A DNA stretch of 31,252 nucleotides. It comes from Gemmobacter sp964439015. GTDB taxonomy: Bacteria > Pseudomonadota > Alphaproteobacteria > Rhodobacterales > Rhodobacteraceae. A program made the position numbers and the translations under genes. The stretch lies in assembly GCA_964439015.1 (NCBI GenBank), contig CAYTMV010000024.1, positions 1 through 31,252 on the forward strand, in the 5' to 3' direction. Positions 22,153 to 29,298 of this stretch are shown one piece after another (position 1 is the stretch's first letter; each line of letters starts with the position of its first letter). The notes beneath the pieces are model-generated. The model ran no database searches and had not been told where the DNA came from. It saw nothing but the letters and a program-made list of their open reading frames with translations.

Positions 22153-22710
22153 TTATTCCAGGATTTCGTCAGGTTCCACACCCCAAAGCGAGGTGATGGG
22201 CACCCAACCCTTTTCGCCGTCGATGTTCAGCCGGCACCAGCCGTCTTTGCATTGCATGATCCTCGCCGTCACGTTGCGCTCGGCTTTCAGAACCACTGCG
22301 GCATTGGGGTCAGGGCGGTTGCGCAATTCGGCCATGTCGACGGCGATCACGGCCGAGCGCACGCCGGACAGTCGGGTGTAATGCACCCAACCGCCAAACC
22401 CTTCCGCGTCCTCGACCCGCCGCCAGTGTTCATATTCGGCCGTGATTCGCAGCGGCATGCCCGGCCGCACGAAGACCCAGTCGATGCGGTGACTGAGGCC
22501 GGGGCCGCGGCGGGCGTTGGCCTCGCCGGGCTTCAGCGTGACATAGCGCGGCAGTGGCAGGTTGGTGACGGGCCCTCGGCCGGGTTCTCTCTGCTGGGCG
22601 GCGGTCTCTGGTGCGGTGCTTTCGGCCTGCTGTGCCTGAACCGGTGCCTGCCAGATGGCCATGAAGGCAGCGGCCAAGCCCGCCAAAAGCGCAGTCCTGC
22701 AAAGCGTCAT
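22153..22710 (-). CDS. Secreted SH3-domain (SH3b) protein
   Basis: The 185-residue protein has a signal peptide (LCRTALLAGLAAAFMAIWQA), then a Gln/Ala/Glu-rich stretch. A bacterial SH3-like region follows with two repeats: YVTLKPGEANARRGPG with WRRVEDAEGFGGWVH, and AELRNRPDPNAAVVLKAE with CRLNIDGEKGWV. Alphaproteobacterial proteins of this kind (DUF1058/SH3_4) are periplasmic and of unknown function, presumably binding peptidoglycan or peptides. The ATG at 22710 was chosen because the longer frame would need a TTG and would move the signal peptide inward. The gene is divergent from the dehydrogenase across an inverted repeat. Confidence 0.88.
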   Translation of the reverse strand: MTLCRTALLAGLAAAFMAIWQAPVQAQQAESTAPETAAQQREPGRGPVTNLPLPRYVTLKPGEANARRGPGLSHRIDWVFVRPGMPLRITAEYEHWRRVEDAEGFGGWVHYTRLSGVRSAVIAVDMAELRNRPDPNAAVVLKAERNVTARIMQCKDGWCRLNIDGEKGWVPITSLWGVEPDEILE

Positions 22711-22729
22711 CTCAAGCCACTCGTTTCTC

Positions 22730-22748
22730 TGCGCAACAATCTTGCGCA
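22730..22748. promoter_or_regulatory. Inverted repeat, candidate operator between two divergent genes
   Basis: TGCGCAACAATCTTGCGCA is a perfect 7-bp inverted repeat with a 5-base centre. It lies in the AT-richer gap between the SH3 gene and the hydroxyacid dehydrogenase gene, about 20 bp from the SH3 start. Size and symmetry suit a dimeric repressor. No regulator gene is nearby to name one. Confidence 0.45.
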
Positions 22749-22856
22749 AATATGCCTATGTCGTGAATTATTCGTACTTTCAGGGCTTGTAACCCGCCCC
22801 GCTTATGGGCAGTTTGCCAGCAACGAGCCGGATTTGGAAGGGAATGGAGGTTTGGC

Positions 22857-23843
22857 ATGACCGCGCGCCGCTTGAATGTTGTCGTGACGCGACGCTTGCC
22901 CGAGGTTGTCGAGACCCGGATGAAAGAGCTGTTCGATGTCGAACTGCGCGACCCCGATACTCCCATGAGCCGACAGGAGTTGGTGGATGCCCTGCGCCGG
23001 GCGGATGTGCTGGTGCCCACCGTGACCGATACCATCGACGCGGGCCTATTGGCGCAGGCAGGCGAGAATTTGCGCCTGATCGCCAATTACGGTGCGGGCG
23101 TCGACCATATTGATGTGGCGACTGCCCGGTCGCGCGGGATTCTGGTCTCGAACACGCCGGGCGTGGGGGCCGATGATACCGCCGATATCGTCATGGCGCT
23201 GATGCTCGGCGTGGTGCGCCGCATCCCCGAGGGGATGGCCGAAATGCAGTCCGGCAACTGGAACGGCTGGACGCCGATGGCCCTCTTGGGCGGGCGGCTG
23301 GCGGGGCGCCGGCTGGGTATTCTGGGCATGGGCCGTGTGGGACAGGCGGTGGCGCGGCGCGCGCGGGCCTTTGGCTGCCAGATCCACTATCATAACCGCC
23401 GCCGGCTGCGCCCCGAGATCGAGGCCGATCTCGATGCCACCTATTGGGAAAGCCTCGATCAGATGCTGGCGCGGATGGATATCGTGTCGGTCAACTGCCC
23501 GCATACCCCTTCGACCTTCCATCTGCTGAATGGGCGTCGGCTGAAGTTGATGAAGCCCAGCGCGGTGGTGGTCAACACCTCGCGCGGCGAGGTGATCGAC
23601 GAGAACGCCCTGACCCGCGCGCTGACCAGCGGTGAATTGTCGGGCGCGGGCCTCGACGTCTATGAGCATGGCGCGACGATCAATCCCGGCCTGCGCGGCC
23701 TGCCCAATGTGTTGCTGTTGCCGCATATGGGCTCGGCCACCTCCGAGGGGCGGATCGAAATGGGCGAAAAGGTCATCATCAACATCAAGACCTTTGCCGA
23801 CGGTCATCGTCCGCCGGATCAGGTCGTGCCCGGCATGCTGTGA
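22857..23843 (+). CDS. D-isomer-specific 2-hydroxyacid dehydrogenase (glyoxylate/hydroxypyruvate reductase type)
   Basis: The 328-residue NAD(P)-dependent enzyme reduces 2-oxoacids such as glyoxylate or hydroxypyruvate. It shows NYGAGVDHIDVATA, VSNTPGVGADDTADIVMAL and the nucleotide fold GILGMGRVGQAVARRA. The catalytic residues are Arg in NTSRGEVIDE, Glu in GLDVYEHG, and His in LLPHMGSAT. HNRRRL after the second strand suggests NADP preference, because basic residues occupy the place of the usual NAD-binding acid. The exact substrate is uncertain. GGAGG lies six bases before the ATG. Confidence 0.9.
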   Translation: MTARRLNVVVTRRLPEVVETRMKELFDVELRDPDTPMSRQELVDALRRADVLVPTVTDTIDAGLLAQAGENLRLIANYGAGVDHIDVATARSRGILVSNTPGVGADDTADIVMALMLGVVRRIPEGMAEMQSGNWNGWTPMALLGGRLAGRRLGILGMGRVGQAVARRARAFGCQIHYHNRRRLRPEIEADLDATYWESLDQMLARMDIVSVNCPHTPSTFHLLNGRRLKLMKPSAVVVNTSRGEVIDENALTRALTSGELSGAGLDVYEHGATINPGLRGLPNVLLLPHMGSATSEGRIEMGEKVIINIKTFADGHRPPDQVVPGML

Positions 23844-23850
23844 TGCCCGC

Positions 23851-23878
23851 GCCGGTGCGGCCCTGGGGTCGTGCCGGC
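23851..23878. terminator. Stable hairpin between the dehydrogenase gene and ffs
   Basis: GCCGGTGCGGCC at 23851-23862 can pair with GGTCGTGCCGGC at 23867-23878. This gives 12 pairs, three of them G-T, closing a 4-nt loop. It lies between the convergent dehydrogenase and SRP RNA genes. Neither strand shows a T-run after it, so a terminator role is only possible. Confidence 0.35.
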
Positions 23879-23907
23879 AACCTATGACGGTCTGATTTGG
23901 AGGGGAG

Positions 23908-24007
23908 GGTGAGAGGCTGGACAACGACCCAGACGGGGCTCGTTACGGCTGCTTCCTTCCGGACCTGACCGGGTTGGCGAGGCGCCTGCCCGCGCCAACC
24001 TCTCACC
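23908..24007 (-). ncRNA. ffs: 4.5S signal recognition particle RNA
   Basis: On the minus strand the sequence contains the highly conserved SRP domain IV core, GGTCAGGTCCGGAAGGAAGC, with the asymmetric and symmetric internal loops bound by Ffh. The ends pair as GGTGAGAGG at 24007-23999 and CCTCTCACC at 23916-23908, closing a single rod of about 100 nt, the usual small bacterial form. The RNA works with Ffh to target nascent membrane proteins. Its 5' end fits a promoter just upstream. Confidence 0.96.
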
Positions 24008-24011
24008 TCGC

Positions 24012-24040
24012 GATATAGGCAGCGGCGCCGGTCTTGGCAA
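24012..24040 (-). promoter_or_regulatory. Promoter of the SRP RNA gene
   Basis: On the minus strand TTGCCA (24040-24035) and TATATC (24017-24012) are separated by 17 bases. The -10 box ends 5-6 bases before the predicted RNA 5' end at about 24007. Good spacing and the match to the RNA terminus support it. Confidence 0.7.
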
Positions 24041-24049
24041 GGCCGCGTA

Positions 24050-25939
24050 TCACAGATGCAGCGCCAGCCGCAGAAAGCCATTTTCGGTCATGCCCAGAAT
24101 TTCCGGCCGCAGGTCGGCGATCTCATCGAGATGGGTCTCGGCCAGCGGCGAGGTGTCATGGATGACCCGTGCCCCCAACGGCGCGAAACGGAAATGCGGC
24201 AGGATCGAAAAGCGCACCGGCATGTCTTCGGCAATATGCGTCAGCAGAACCTCGCGCAGTTCTGCCCGGTCCAGATCGATCAGTGCCTCGGGGCGCGCGG
24301 GATAGCCGCCGCTGCCGGCGGCGCGATAGCTGTTCGTGGCCAGCAGAAATTGTTGGTCGGGGTCAACGGGGCGGCCAAAATGGCACAGGTCGCGCACCCT
24401 CCGTGAAGTGGGGTCCACCAACTGACCGTGGCGGTCGTAGCGGCGCGGCCGGGTCAGGTCGAGCGCATAGCTCAGCCCCAGGATGCGGTCGTGGTTATAG
24501 GCCGGGAAGTCGGCGTCAATCAGAACCGTCCCATCGCTGCCCGGCGCCACCTGGGAAAAGATGCCGGCCGAAATCTCCAGCCATTCCGCCAGTTCCGCCC
24601 CGGTCACGCGCAGCGCCGCTACGGTATTGGGGAACATGTAGAGATCCGCCACATGCCGCATGGACAGCGGCCCGGCCGGAATGTCGGTGAAGTTTTTCGG
24701 CCCACCCCGACCGCCGACCTTGAAGGGCGCCACCGCAGACAGCAGTGGCAGGGCGGCTTCGGGTCGGCCGGCAACCTGTTGGGCTACCCATTGCGCTTGC
24801 GCCTCGGCCACGACGCGCATGCCCTGATTTGGGGCGATGGTGGCAAAGAAGGAATGCAACGGGATGTGGCTGTGGCCGATGGGACGGCGGATGTAGTCCA
24901 GGGCTGCGCGGTGATCGCCAACCACCACCTGTGAAACGCGGCGCAGGGCTGGCATTGGGCGCCCTTTTCCCGGGGCGCAGATCGGGCGCACTTCGGCGCG
25001 GCTACCGCTCATCCGCCAGCCATCGGCGTCCTGCGTCAGGTCCAGATCTATCACCCCCAGATGCGAGCCATTTGCCCCCGGCATGACCGCGGGTTTGCCT
25101 GACAACTGTCCGCGCAGCGGATCGACGCCCGGCATCGGCGGGAAATCGGGGGCGGGGAAAACCAGATGTGTGTGGCCCGCCACCACTGCGTCAATGCCTG
25201 GCAGGGCGGCCAGACGGGTGGCGGCGTTTTCATGCTGATCCGTGGTATCGGCAGGTTCGATCCCCGAATGGGCGAGAGCCACAACGATCTCGGCCCCAGC
25301 CGCGCGCAATCGTGGCACCAGCGCCGCGGCCGTGGCCACGATCTCGCGCGCTTGCAACGCACCGCCCAGCACCGCACGATCCCATTGCACGATCTGCGGC
25401 GGGGCCAGCCCGATCACGCCGATCCGGCAGGACCGGGTCTGGCCGTCATGGCAGATCAGATCGCGGGTCAGGATGGTGTGGGGCAGCAGGAAGGGTGTGT
25501 CCTGCGCGGGGTCCGGCCCCAGCTTGCGCACGATATTGGCCAGCACGATCGGAAAGCCGGCACCCGCAAGCACTGCCTGCAGATAGTCGAGCCCATAGTT
25601 GAATTCGTGATTTCCAAGCGTCGCGGCGTCGTATCCCAGCGCGTTCATCGCCGCCAGGACCGGATGCGGCTTGCCCGGAGAGATCCCCCGTTGGCGCGCG
25701 ATGTAATCCCCCAAAGGATTGCCCTGCAGAAAATCGCCATTGTCCAGCAGCAGGCAGTTCTGCACCTGCCGACGGGCTTTGGTGATCAATTGCGCCGTGC
25801 GGGCCAAACCCATGTCTGTGCTGGGCGCATCGGCAAAATAATCATAGCCCAGCACATTCATATGCAGATCCGAGGTGGCCAGGATGCGCAATGTGGCGCC
25901 CGGTCGGTCTCCGCGTGATGGGTGCGCTGGACGGGTCAA
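24050..25939 (-). CDS. 5'-nucleotidase / 2',3'-cyclic-nucleotide phosphodiesterase family protein (CpdB-like)
   Basis: This metallophosphoesterase hydrolyses 2',3'-cyclic nucleotides and 3'-nucleotides, or related substrates. The 629-residue product has the metal motifs ATSDLHMN, LLDNGDFLQGN, LGNHEFNYGLDYL, ALAHSGIE and GHTHLVF. A C-terminal 5'-nucleotidase domain follows, with ATNSYRAAGSGGYPA. The frame can only begin with TTG (25939, or a second TTG at ATLRIL). No signal peptide precedes the catalytic motif at residue 24, although E. coli CpdB is periplasmic. The protein is therefore either cytoplasmic or its true start is non-standard. The TTG overlaps the TGA of a small upstream frame (TTGA). 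Confidence 0.85.
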   Translation of the reverse strand: MTRPAHPSRGDRPGATLRILATSDLHMNVLGYDYFADAPSTDMGLARTAQLITKARRQVQNCLLLDNGDFLQGNPLGDYIARQRGISPGKPHPVLAAMNALGYDAATLGNHEFNYGLDYLQAVLAGAGFPIVLANIVRKLGPDPAQDTPFLLPHTILTRDLICHDGQTRSCRIGVIGLAPPQIVQWDRAVLGGALQAREIVATAAALVPRLRAAGAEIVVALAHSGIEPADTTDQHENAATRLAALPGIDAVVAGHTHLVFPAPDFPPMPGVDPLRGQLSGKPAVMPGANGSHLGVIDLDLTQDADGWRMSGSRAEVRPICAPGKGRPMPALRRVSQVVVGDHRAALDYIRRPIGHSHIPLHSFFATIAPNQGMRVVAEAQAQWVAQQVAGRPEAALPLLSAVAPFKVGGRGGPKNFTDIPAGPLSMRHVADLYMFPNTVAALRVTGAELAEWLEISAGIFSQVAPGSDGTVLIDADFPAYNHDRILGLSYALDLTRPRRYDRHGQLVDPTSRRVRDLCHFGRPVDPDQQFLLATNSYRAAGSGGYPARPEALIDLDRAELREVLLTHIAEDMPVRFSILPHFRFAPLGARVIHDTSPLAETHLDEIADLRPEILGMTENGFLRLALHL

Positions 25940-26082
25940 TGTGCCGCTCGATGCAGGAGGATGTGGAACGGGAAACCAGACACTGGCATTGTCCGCATGT
26001 AAGAAAGAGTTTCTGCCGTGCGTCCAATGTAAAACGCGGGATTATCTGCGATTCGCTCCCTTAAGTTGTATTTCCGTCGCAT
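25936..26082 (-). CDS. Possible small protein upstream of and overlapping the CpdB-like gene
   Basis: A 48-codon frame starts with ATG at 26082, has GAGG five bases upstream, and encodes MRRKYNLRERIADNPAFYIG... ending FHILLHRAAH. Its TGA overlaps the TTG start of the nucleotidase, an arrangement seen in translationally coupled pairs. The product is basic and has no recognised family. The local base composition is lower in GC than the neighbouring genes, which also fits non-coding leader DNA. It may be a real short protein, a leader peptide, or chance. Confidence 0.3.
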   Translation of the reverse strand: MRRKYNLRERIADNPAFYIGRTAETLSYMRTMPVSGFPFHILLHRAAH

Positions 26083-26150
26083 CACATCCTCGGTGTTGCC
26101 GCTGTCGTCCCGCGCTGCCAAAAGGCTTGCACCAGATCGGGGGCGGCAGG

Positions 26151-27113
26151 ATGCAGGTGAACGGCGAGATGGCGCTGGCAGGCGGCGGGATAGACCGGGC
26201 GGCGCATTTGCGGCGCGATGCCGCGGTTTTGGCGGAGCTGCAGGCCGAGGCGATGATCCTGCCGCTGTGGGAAGGGCGCGTTCCGGTGGTGCGTGACGGG
26301 GAAAGCGCGGCGCTGGTCTGGCTGGATGCCCGCGATCCCGGCCTGACAGCGGCGGGTCCGGCGCTGTTTCTGGGCTTGTGGCAGGGCCGGCCGCGCTTTG
26401 CCCGCACCCTGCCGGAAGGCAGCGCCGTCAATGCCGCGGGCGGGCCTTTTGCGGTCGATCTGGTGCCGCATCCGGCGCTGGTGGCGCCGGCGGGATTTGC
26501 CGACCTGCGCGGGACCATGGCCGGCCTGTCGCCCGCCGAGGCCGAATTGGCGGCCACCGCACTGGCCGTCACCGGCTGGCACAAGAGCCACGGGTTCTGC
26601 GCCGCCTGCGGGGCGGCCTCGCAGCCCACACAGGGGGGGTGGCGGCGCGACTGCCCGTCATGCGGGGCCCAGCACTTTCCGCGCACGGACCCGGTGGTGA
26701 TCATGCGGATCGTTCAGGGCAATGCGCTGCTGATGGGCCGCTCGCCCGGCTGGCCTGAGGGGATGTATTCCTGTCTGGCGGGCTTTGTCGAACCCGGCGA
26801 GACGCTGGAGGCGGCGGTGCGTCGCGAAGTGCTGGAGGAGACCGGCGTGCCGGTAGGCCCGGTGCGGCTGATCCGCAGCCAGCCCTGGCCCTTCCCGGCC
26901 TCGCTGATGATCGGTGCGGAAGGCGTGGCGCTGGATCGGGCGCTGACCCTTGATCCGCTGGAGTTGGAGGATGCGATCTGGATCAGCCGCGAGCGGATGC
27001 TGGCCATCTTTGCCGGGCAAGACCCTGCCATTCGGCCGCCCCGTCGCGGCACGATCGCCCGCGCCCTGGTGGCAAACTGGCTTGCAGACCGCAGCGATTG
27101 CGGGGCAAATTGA
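26151..27113 (+). CDS. nudC: NudC, NAD(H) pyrophosphatase / RNA deNADding enzyme
   Basis: NudC cleaves NADH to NMNH and AMP and removes NAD caps from RNA. The 320-residue protein has an N-terminal domain and a zinc ribbon (CAACG and CPSCG). Its Nudix box runs from GFVEPGETLE through REVLEETGV, and the NudC-specific SQPWPFPASLM follows it. I chose the ATG at 26151. A second ATG at 26169 (MALAGGG) is possible, and the longer frame to 25875 would cross the divergent promoter region. The SRPBCC gene follows after 49 bp. Confidence 0.94.
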   Translation: MQVNGEMALAGGGIDRAAHLRRDAAVLAELQAEAMILPLWEGRVPVVRDGESAALVWLDARDPGLTAAGPALFLGLWQGRPRFARTLPEGSAVNAAGGPFAVDLVPHPALVAPAGFADLRGTMAGLSPAEAELAATALAVTGWHKSHGFCAACGAASQPTQGGWRRDCPSCGAQHFPRTDPVVIMRIVQGNALLMGRSPGWPEGMYSCLAGFVEPGETLEAAVRREVLEETGVPVGPVRLIRSQPWPFPASLMIGAEGVALDRALTLDPLELEDAIWISRERMLAIFAGQDPAIRPPRRGTIARALVANWLADRSDCGAN

Positions 27114-27162
27114 CGCGAAAGTTTATGTGCGCCGGGCGCTGCCCGGACAGAGGCAGGTTCTG

Positions 27163-27645
27163 ATGAAGTTCACCACCCGCGAGGATATCGAGGCCCCGGT
27201 CGAGGAGGTCTTTGCCGCCTTTGCCGATACCAGCGGATGGGAGCGCGCGCTGCTCCGCCGCGGGGCCGAGGTCAGCCGCACCGACCGGCTGACACAGTTC
27301 GGCCCCGGGATGAGCTGGCTTTTGGCCTTTGTCTGGCGCGGCCGGATGCGCAAGCTGACGGTGCGGCTGGATCAGGTGGACGCCCCGCACCAACTGGCCT
27401 TTGTCATCACCGGCAATGCCATCGATGCCCGCGCGGTGCTGGATTTCGTGCCGCTTTCCGCGCGGCGGGCGCGGGTTGCGCTGGCGGTGGACGTCAAGCC
27501 GCGCAATCTGGCGGCACGCGTCTTCCTGCAATCGCTGAAACTGGCGCGGGCCAAGGTCAACGGCAAGTTCAGGGCCCGATTCGCGGCGCTGTGCGCCGAG
27601 GTTGAAGCCCGTCTGAACCCCGGCCTGAAGATGGCCCGGCGCTGA
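27163..27645 (+). CDS. SRPBCC (START/Bet v1-like) family protein
   Basis: The 160-residue product opens MKFTTREDIEAPVEEVFAAF, the typical first strand and helix of SRPBCC proteins. These form a deep ligand-binding cup and include aromatase/cyclase-like and CoxG-like members. The middle (FGPGMSWLLAFVWRGRMRKLTVRLDQVD) and the long C-terminal helix (AARVFLQSLKLARAKVNGKFRARFAAL) are consistent with this. The ligand is unknown. AGGCAGG lies before the ATG. It probably shares a transcript with nudC and converges on pheA 18 bp later. Confidence 0.8.
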   Translation: MKFTTREDIEAPVEEVFAAFADTSGWERALLRRGAEVSRTDRLTQFGPGMSWLLAFVWRGRMRKLTVRLDQVDAPHQLAFVITGNAIDARAVLDFVPLSARRARVALAVDVKPRNLAARVFLQSLKLARAKVNGKFRARFAALCAEVEARLNPGLKMARR

Positions 27646-27663
27646 GCGCCGCACACCGCCCTC

Positions 27664-28494
27664 TCAGTCCCGTTCGCGCGCGGCAGGATAGACGCCCAGG
27701 ATATCGAGCGACGAGGTGAAGTAGCGCAACTCTTCCAGCGCACGCGCCACGGCGGGATCTTCGGGATGGCCCTCGATGTCGGCGTAGAACTCGGTCGCGG
27801 TGAAGCTGCCGCCCACCATGTAGCTTTCCAGCTTGACCATGTTCACGCCGTTGGTGGCAAAGCCGCCCAACGCCTTGTACAGCGCGGCCGGAATGTTGCG
27901 CACCCGGAAGGTGAAGGTGGTCATCATCTGCGCCGCACGGCGGCTGTGGTCGGGGGTGCGGCTCATCACCAGAAAGCGGGTGGTGTTGTTCTTCTGGTCC
28001 TCGATCTCGCGCGCCAGCACGTCCAGCCCGTAGATCTCGCCCGCCAGTTCCGAGGCCAGCGCCGCCTCGGCCGGATCATTCAGCCGGGCGACCTCCATCG
28101 CTGCCGCGGCGTTGTCATGCCAGTTCATCGTGGCAAAGCCATGGGCACGGATGAAGCTGCGGCACTGGCCGTGCAGGATCGACATGCAGCGCACCCGGCG
28201 GATCTGGGCAACCGTCGTGCCCTTGACCGCCAGCAGCGCGATATGCACCCGCACGAAGACCTCGTCGATGATGTGCAGGCCGGAATTGGGCAGCAGCGTA
28301 TGCACATCGGCCACCCGTCCATAGGTCGAGTTTTCGACCGCCAGCATGCCCAGATCCACGTCGCCGCGGCGCGTCAGGTCCACCACATCCTCGAAGGTTG
28401 GGCAGGGCACCACCTCCATATCCGGGCGTGCCTGACGGCAAGCCTGATGCGAATAGGCGCCCAACTCTCCCTGAAACGCGATGCGTCCGGCCAT
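27664..28494 (-). CDS. pheA: Prephenate dehydratase with ACT domain
   Basis: PheA converts prephenate to phenylpyruvate in phenylalanine synthesis. The 276-residue monofunctional enzyme has GELGAYSHQA, VENSTYGRV, the catalytic Thr-Arg-Phe in NNTTRFLVM, and a C-terminal ACT domain (TFTFRVRNIPAALYKALGGF). The feedback motif ESRP of E. coli PheA is replaced by ESYM in KLESYMVGGSFTATEF, a form I recall from other alphaproteobacteria. There is no chorismate mutase domain. The ATG at 28494 has GGCAGGA upstream. The longer frame upstream crosses the divergent cycM gene and was not used. Confidence 0.94.
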   Translation of the reverse strand: MAGRIAFQGELGAYSHQACRQARPDMEVVPCPTFEDVVDLTRRGDVDLGMLAVENSTYGRVADVHTLLPNSGLHIIDEVFVRVHIALLAVKGTTVAQIRRVRCMSILHGQCRSFIRAHGFATMNWHDNAAAAMEVARLNDPAEAALASELAGEIYGLDVLAREIEDQKNNTTRFLVMSRTPDHSRRAAQMMTTFTFRVRNIPAALYKALGGFATNGVNMVKLESYMVGGSFTATEFYADIEGHPEDPAVARALEELRYFTSSLDILGVYPAARERD

Positions 28495-28554
28495 GATCCT
28501 GCCCTTTCTGCGCTGAAACCGCATCACATTGGCGGCCTGTGGCGCTACTACACC

Positions 28555-28582
28555 TTGAAAAAGCGGTGGTGAAGCGGATAAA
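28555..28582 (+). promoter_or_regulatory. Candidate cycM promoter
   Basis: TTGAAA at 28555-28560 (five of six consensus bases) and GATAAA at 28577-28582 (four of six) are separated by 16 bases. The predicted start near 28589 is about 29 nt before the cycM ATG. Confidence 0.5.
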
Positions 28583-28617
28583 AGCGCGCAAAGCCACTGG
28601 CCACAACGGGACGCGAC

Positions 28618-29148
28618 ATGTTCGACACGATGACTTTTACCAAGGCGCTGGGCGCGATCTGCGGCTCGCTGCTGGTCTTCCTGCTTCTGGGTTGGGCGGG
28701 CAGCTCGCTCTATACGATGGGCGGTGGCCATGGTGGTGAAGAGGTCGCGCAGGCCTACACCATCGACACCGGTGCAGAAGCCCCGGCCGAAGAAGGCGCT
28801 GCCGAGGCCGAAGCCGCGGCACCCTTTGCCGATCTCGTGGCGGCGGCTGACGTGGCCAAGGGCGAGAAGGTCTTTGCCAAGTGCAAGGCTTGCCACAAGG
28901 TCGATGGCGCGGACATCACCGGCCCGCATCTGAACGGCGTTGTGGATCGTCCGATCGCATCGGTCGCAGGCTTTGGCTACTCGGACGGCCTGAAGGCGCT
29001 GTCCGCGAAGGCCTGGACCCTGGACGAGCTGGACGCCTGGCTGGAGAACCCCAAGGCCTATGCGCCGGGCAACAAGATGTCCTTTGCCGGCCTGCCCAAG
29101 GTCGAAGACCGCGCCAATCTGGTGGCGTGGCTGGCGACCCAGCCATAA
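28618..29148 (+). CDS. cycM: CycM-like membrane-anchored cytochrome c (cytochrome c552 type)
   Basis: This monohaem cytochrome c carries electrons between the bc1 complex and terminal oxidases at the periplasmic side of the inner membrane. The 176-residue protein keeps an uncleaved N-terminal anchor (about 9-33, ALGAICGSLLVFLLLGWAG). An Ala/Glu-rich linker leads to a class I cytochrome domain with CKACH (Cys89, Cys92, His93) and axial Met154 in GNKMSFAG. It closely resembles Paracoccus denitrificans cytochrome c552 as remembered. It lies far from the Tor locus but is the only other cytochrome here. An intrinsic terminator follows. Confidence 0.94.
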   Translation: MFDTMTFTKALGAICGSLLVFLLLGWAGSSLYTMGGGHGGEEVAQAYTIDTGAEAPAEEGAAEAEAAAPFADLVAAADVAKGEKVFAKCKACHKVDGADITGPHLNGVVDRPIASVAGFGYSDGLKALSAKAWTLDELDAWLENPKAYAPGNKMSFAGLPKVEDRANLVAWLATQP

Positions 29149-29171
29149 GCCGTCTGACAGAAATGCCGAAG

Positions 29172-29199
29172 GGGCCGTGCCGTCTGGCGCGGCCCTTTT
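29172..29199 (+). terminator. Intrinsic terminator after cycM
   Basis: GGGCCGTGCC at 29172-29181 pairs with GGCGCGGCCC at 29186-29195 (ten pairs, one G-T, 4-nt loop). TTTT follows directly. It lies 24 bases after the cycM stop. Confidence 0.85.
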
Positions 29200-29225
29200 C
29201 GCTTTGCCGATCACGCATTTGCAGC

Positions 29226-29255
29226 TTGAAGCAGGGCGCGGTTTCGGAGTCTAAT
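29226..29255 (+). promoter_or_regulatory. Candidate yejA operon promoter
   Basis: TTGAAG at 29226-29231 and TCTAAT at 29250-29255 (five of six bases) are separated by 18 bases. They lie just after the cycM terminator and about 43 bases before the yejA ATG. Confidence 0.5.
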
Positions 29256-29298
29256 CCCCACCGAAGATGCGGCATCCTATCAGCCGCCGGAGGTGTCG

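Noticed and set aside
22711..22749. Longer SH3-protein start at a TTG (22749)
   Set aside because: It would put 13 polar residues before the signal peptide. The ATG at 22710 gives a normal leader.
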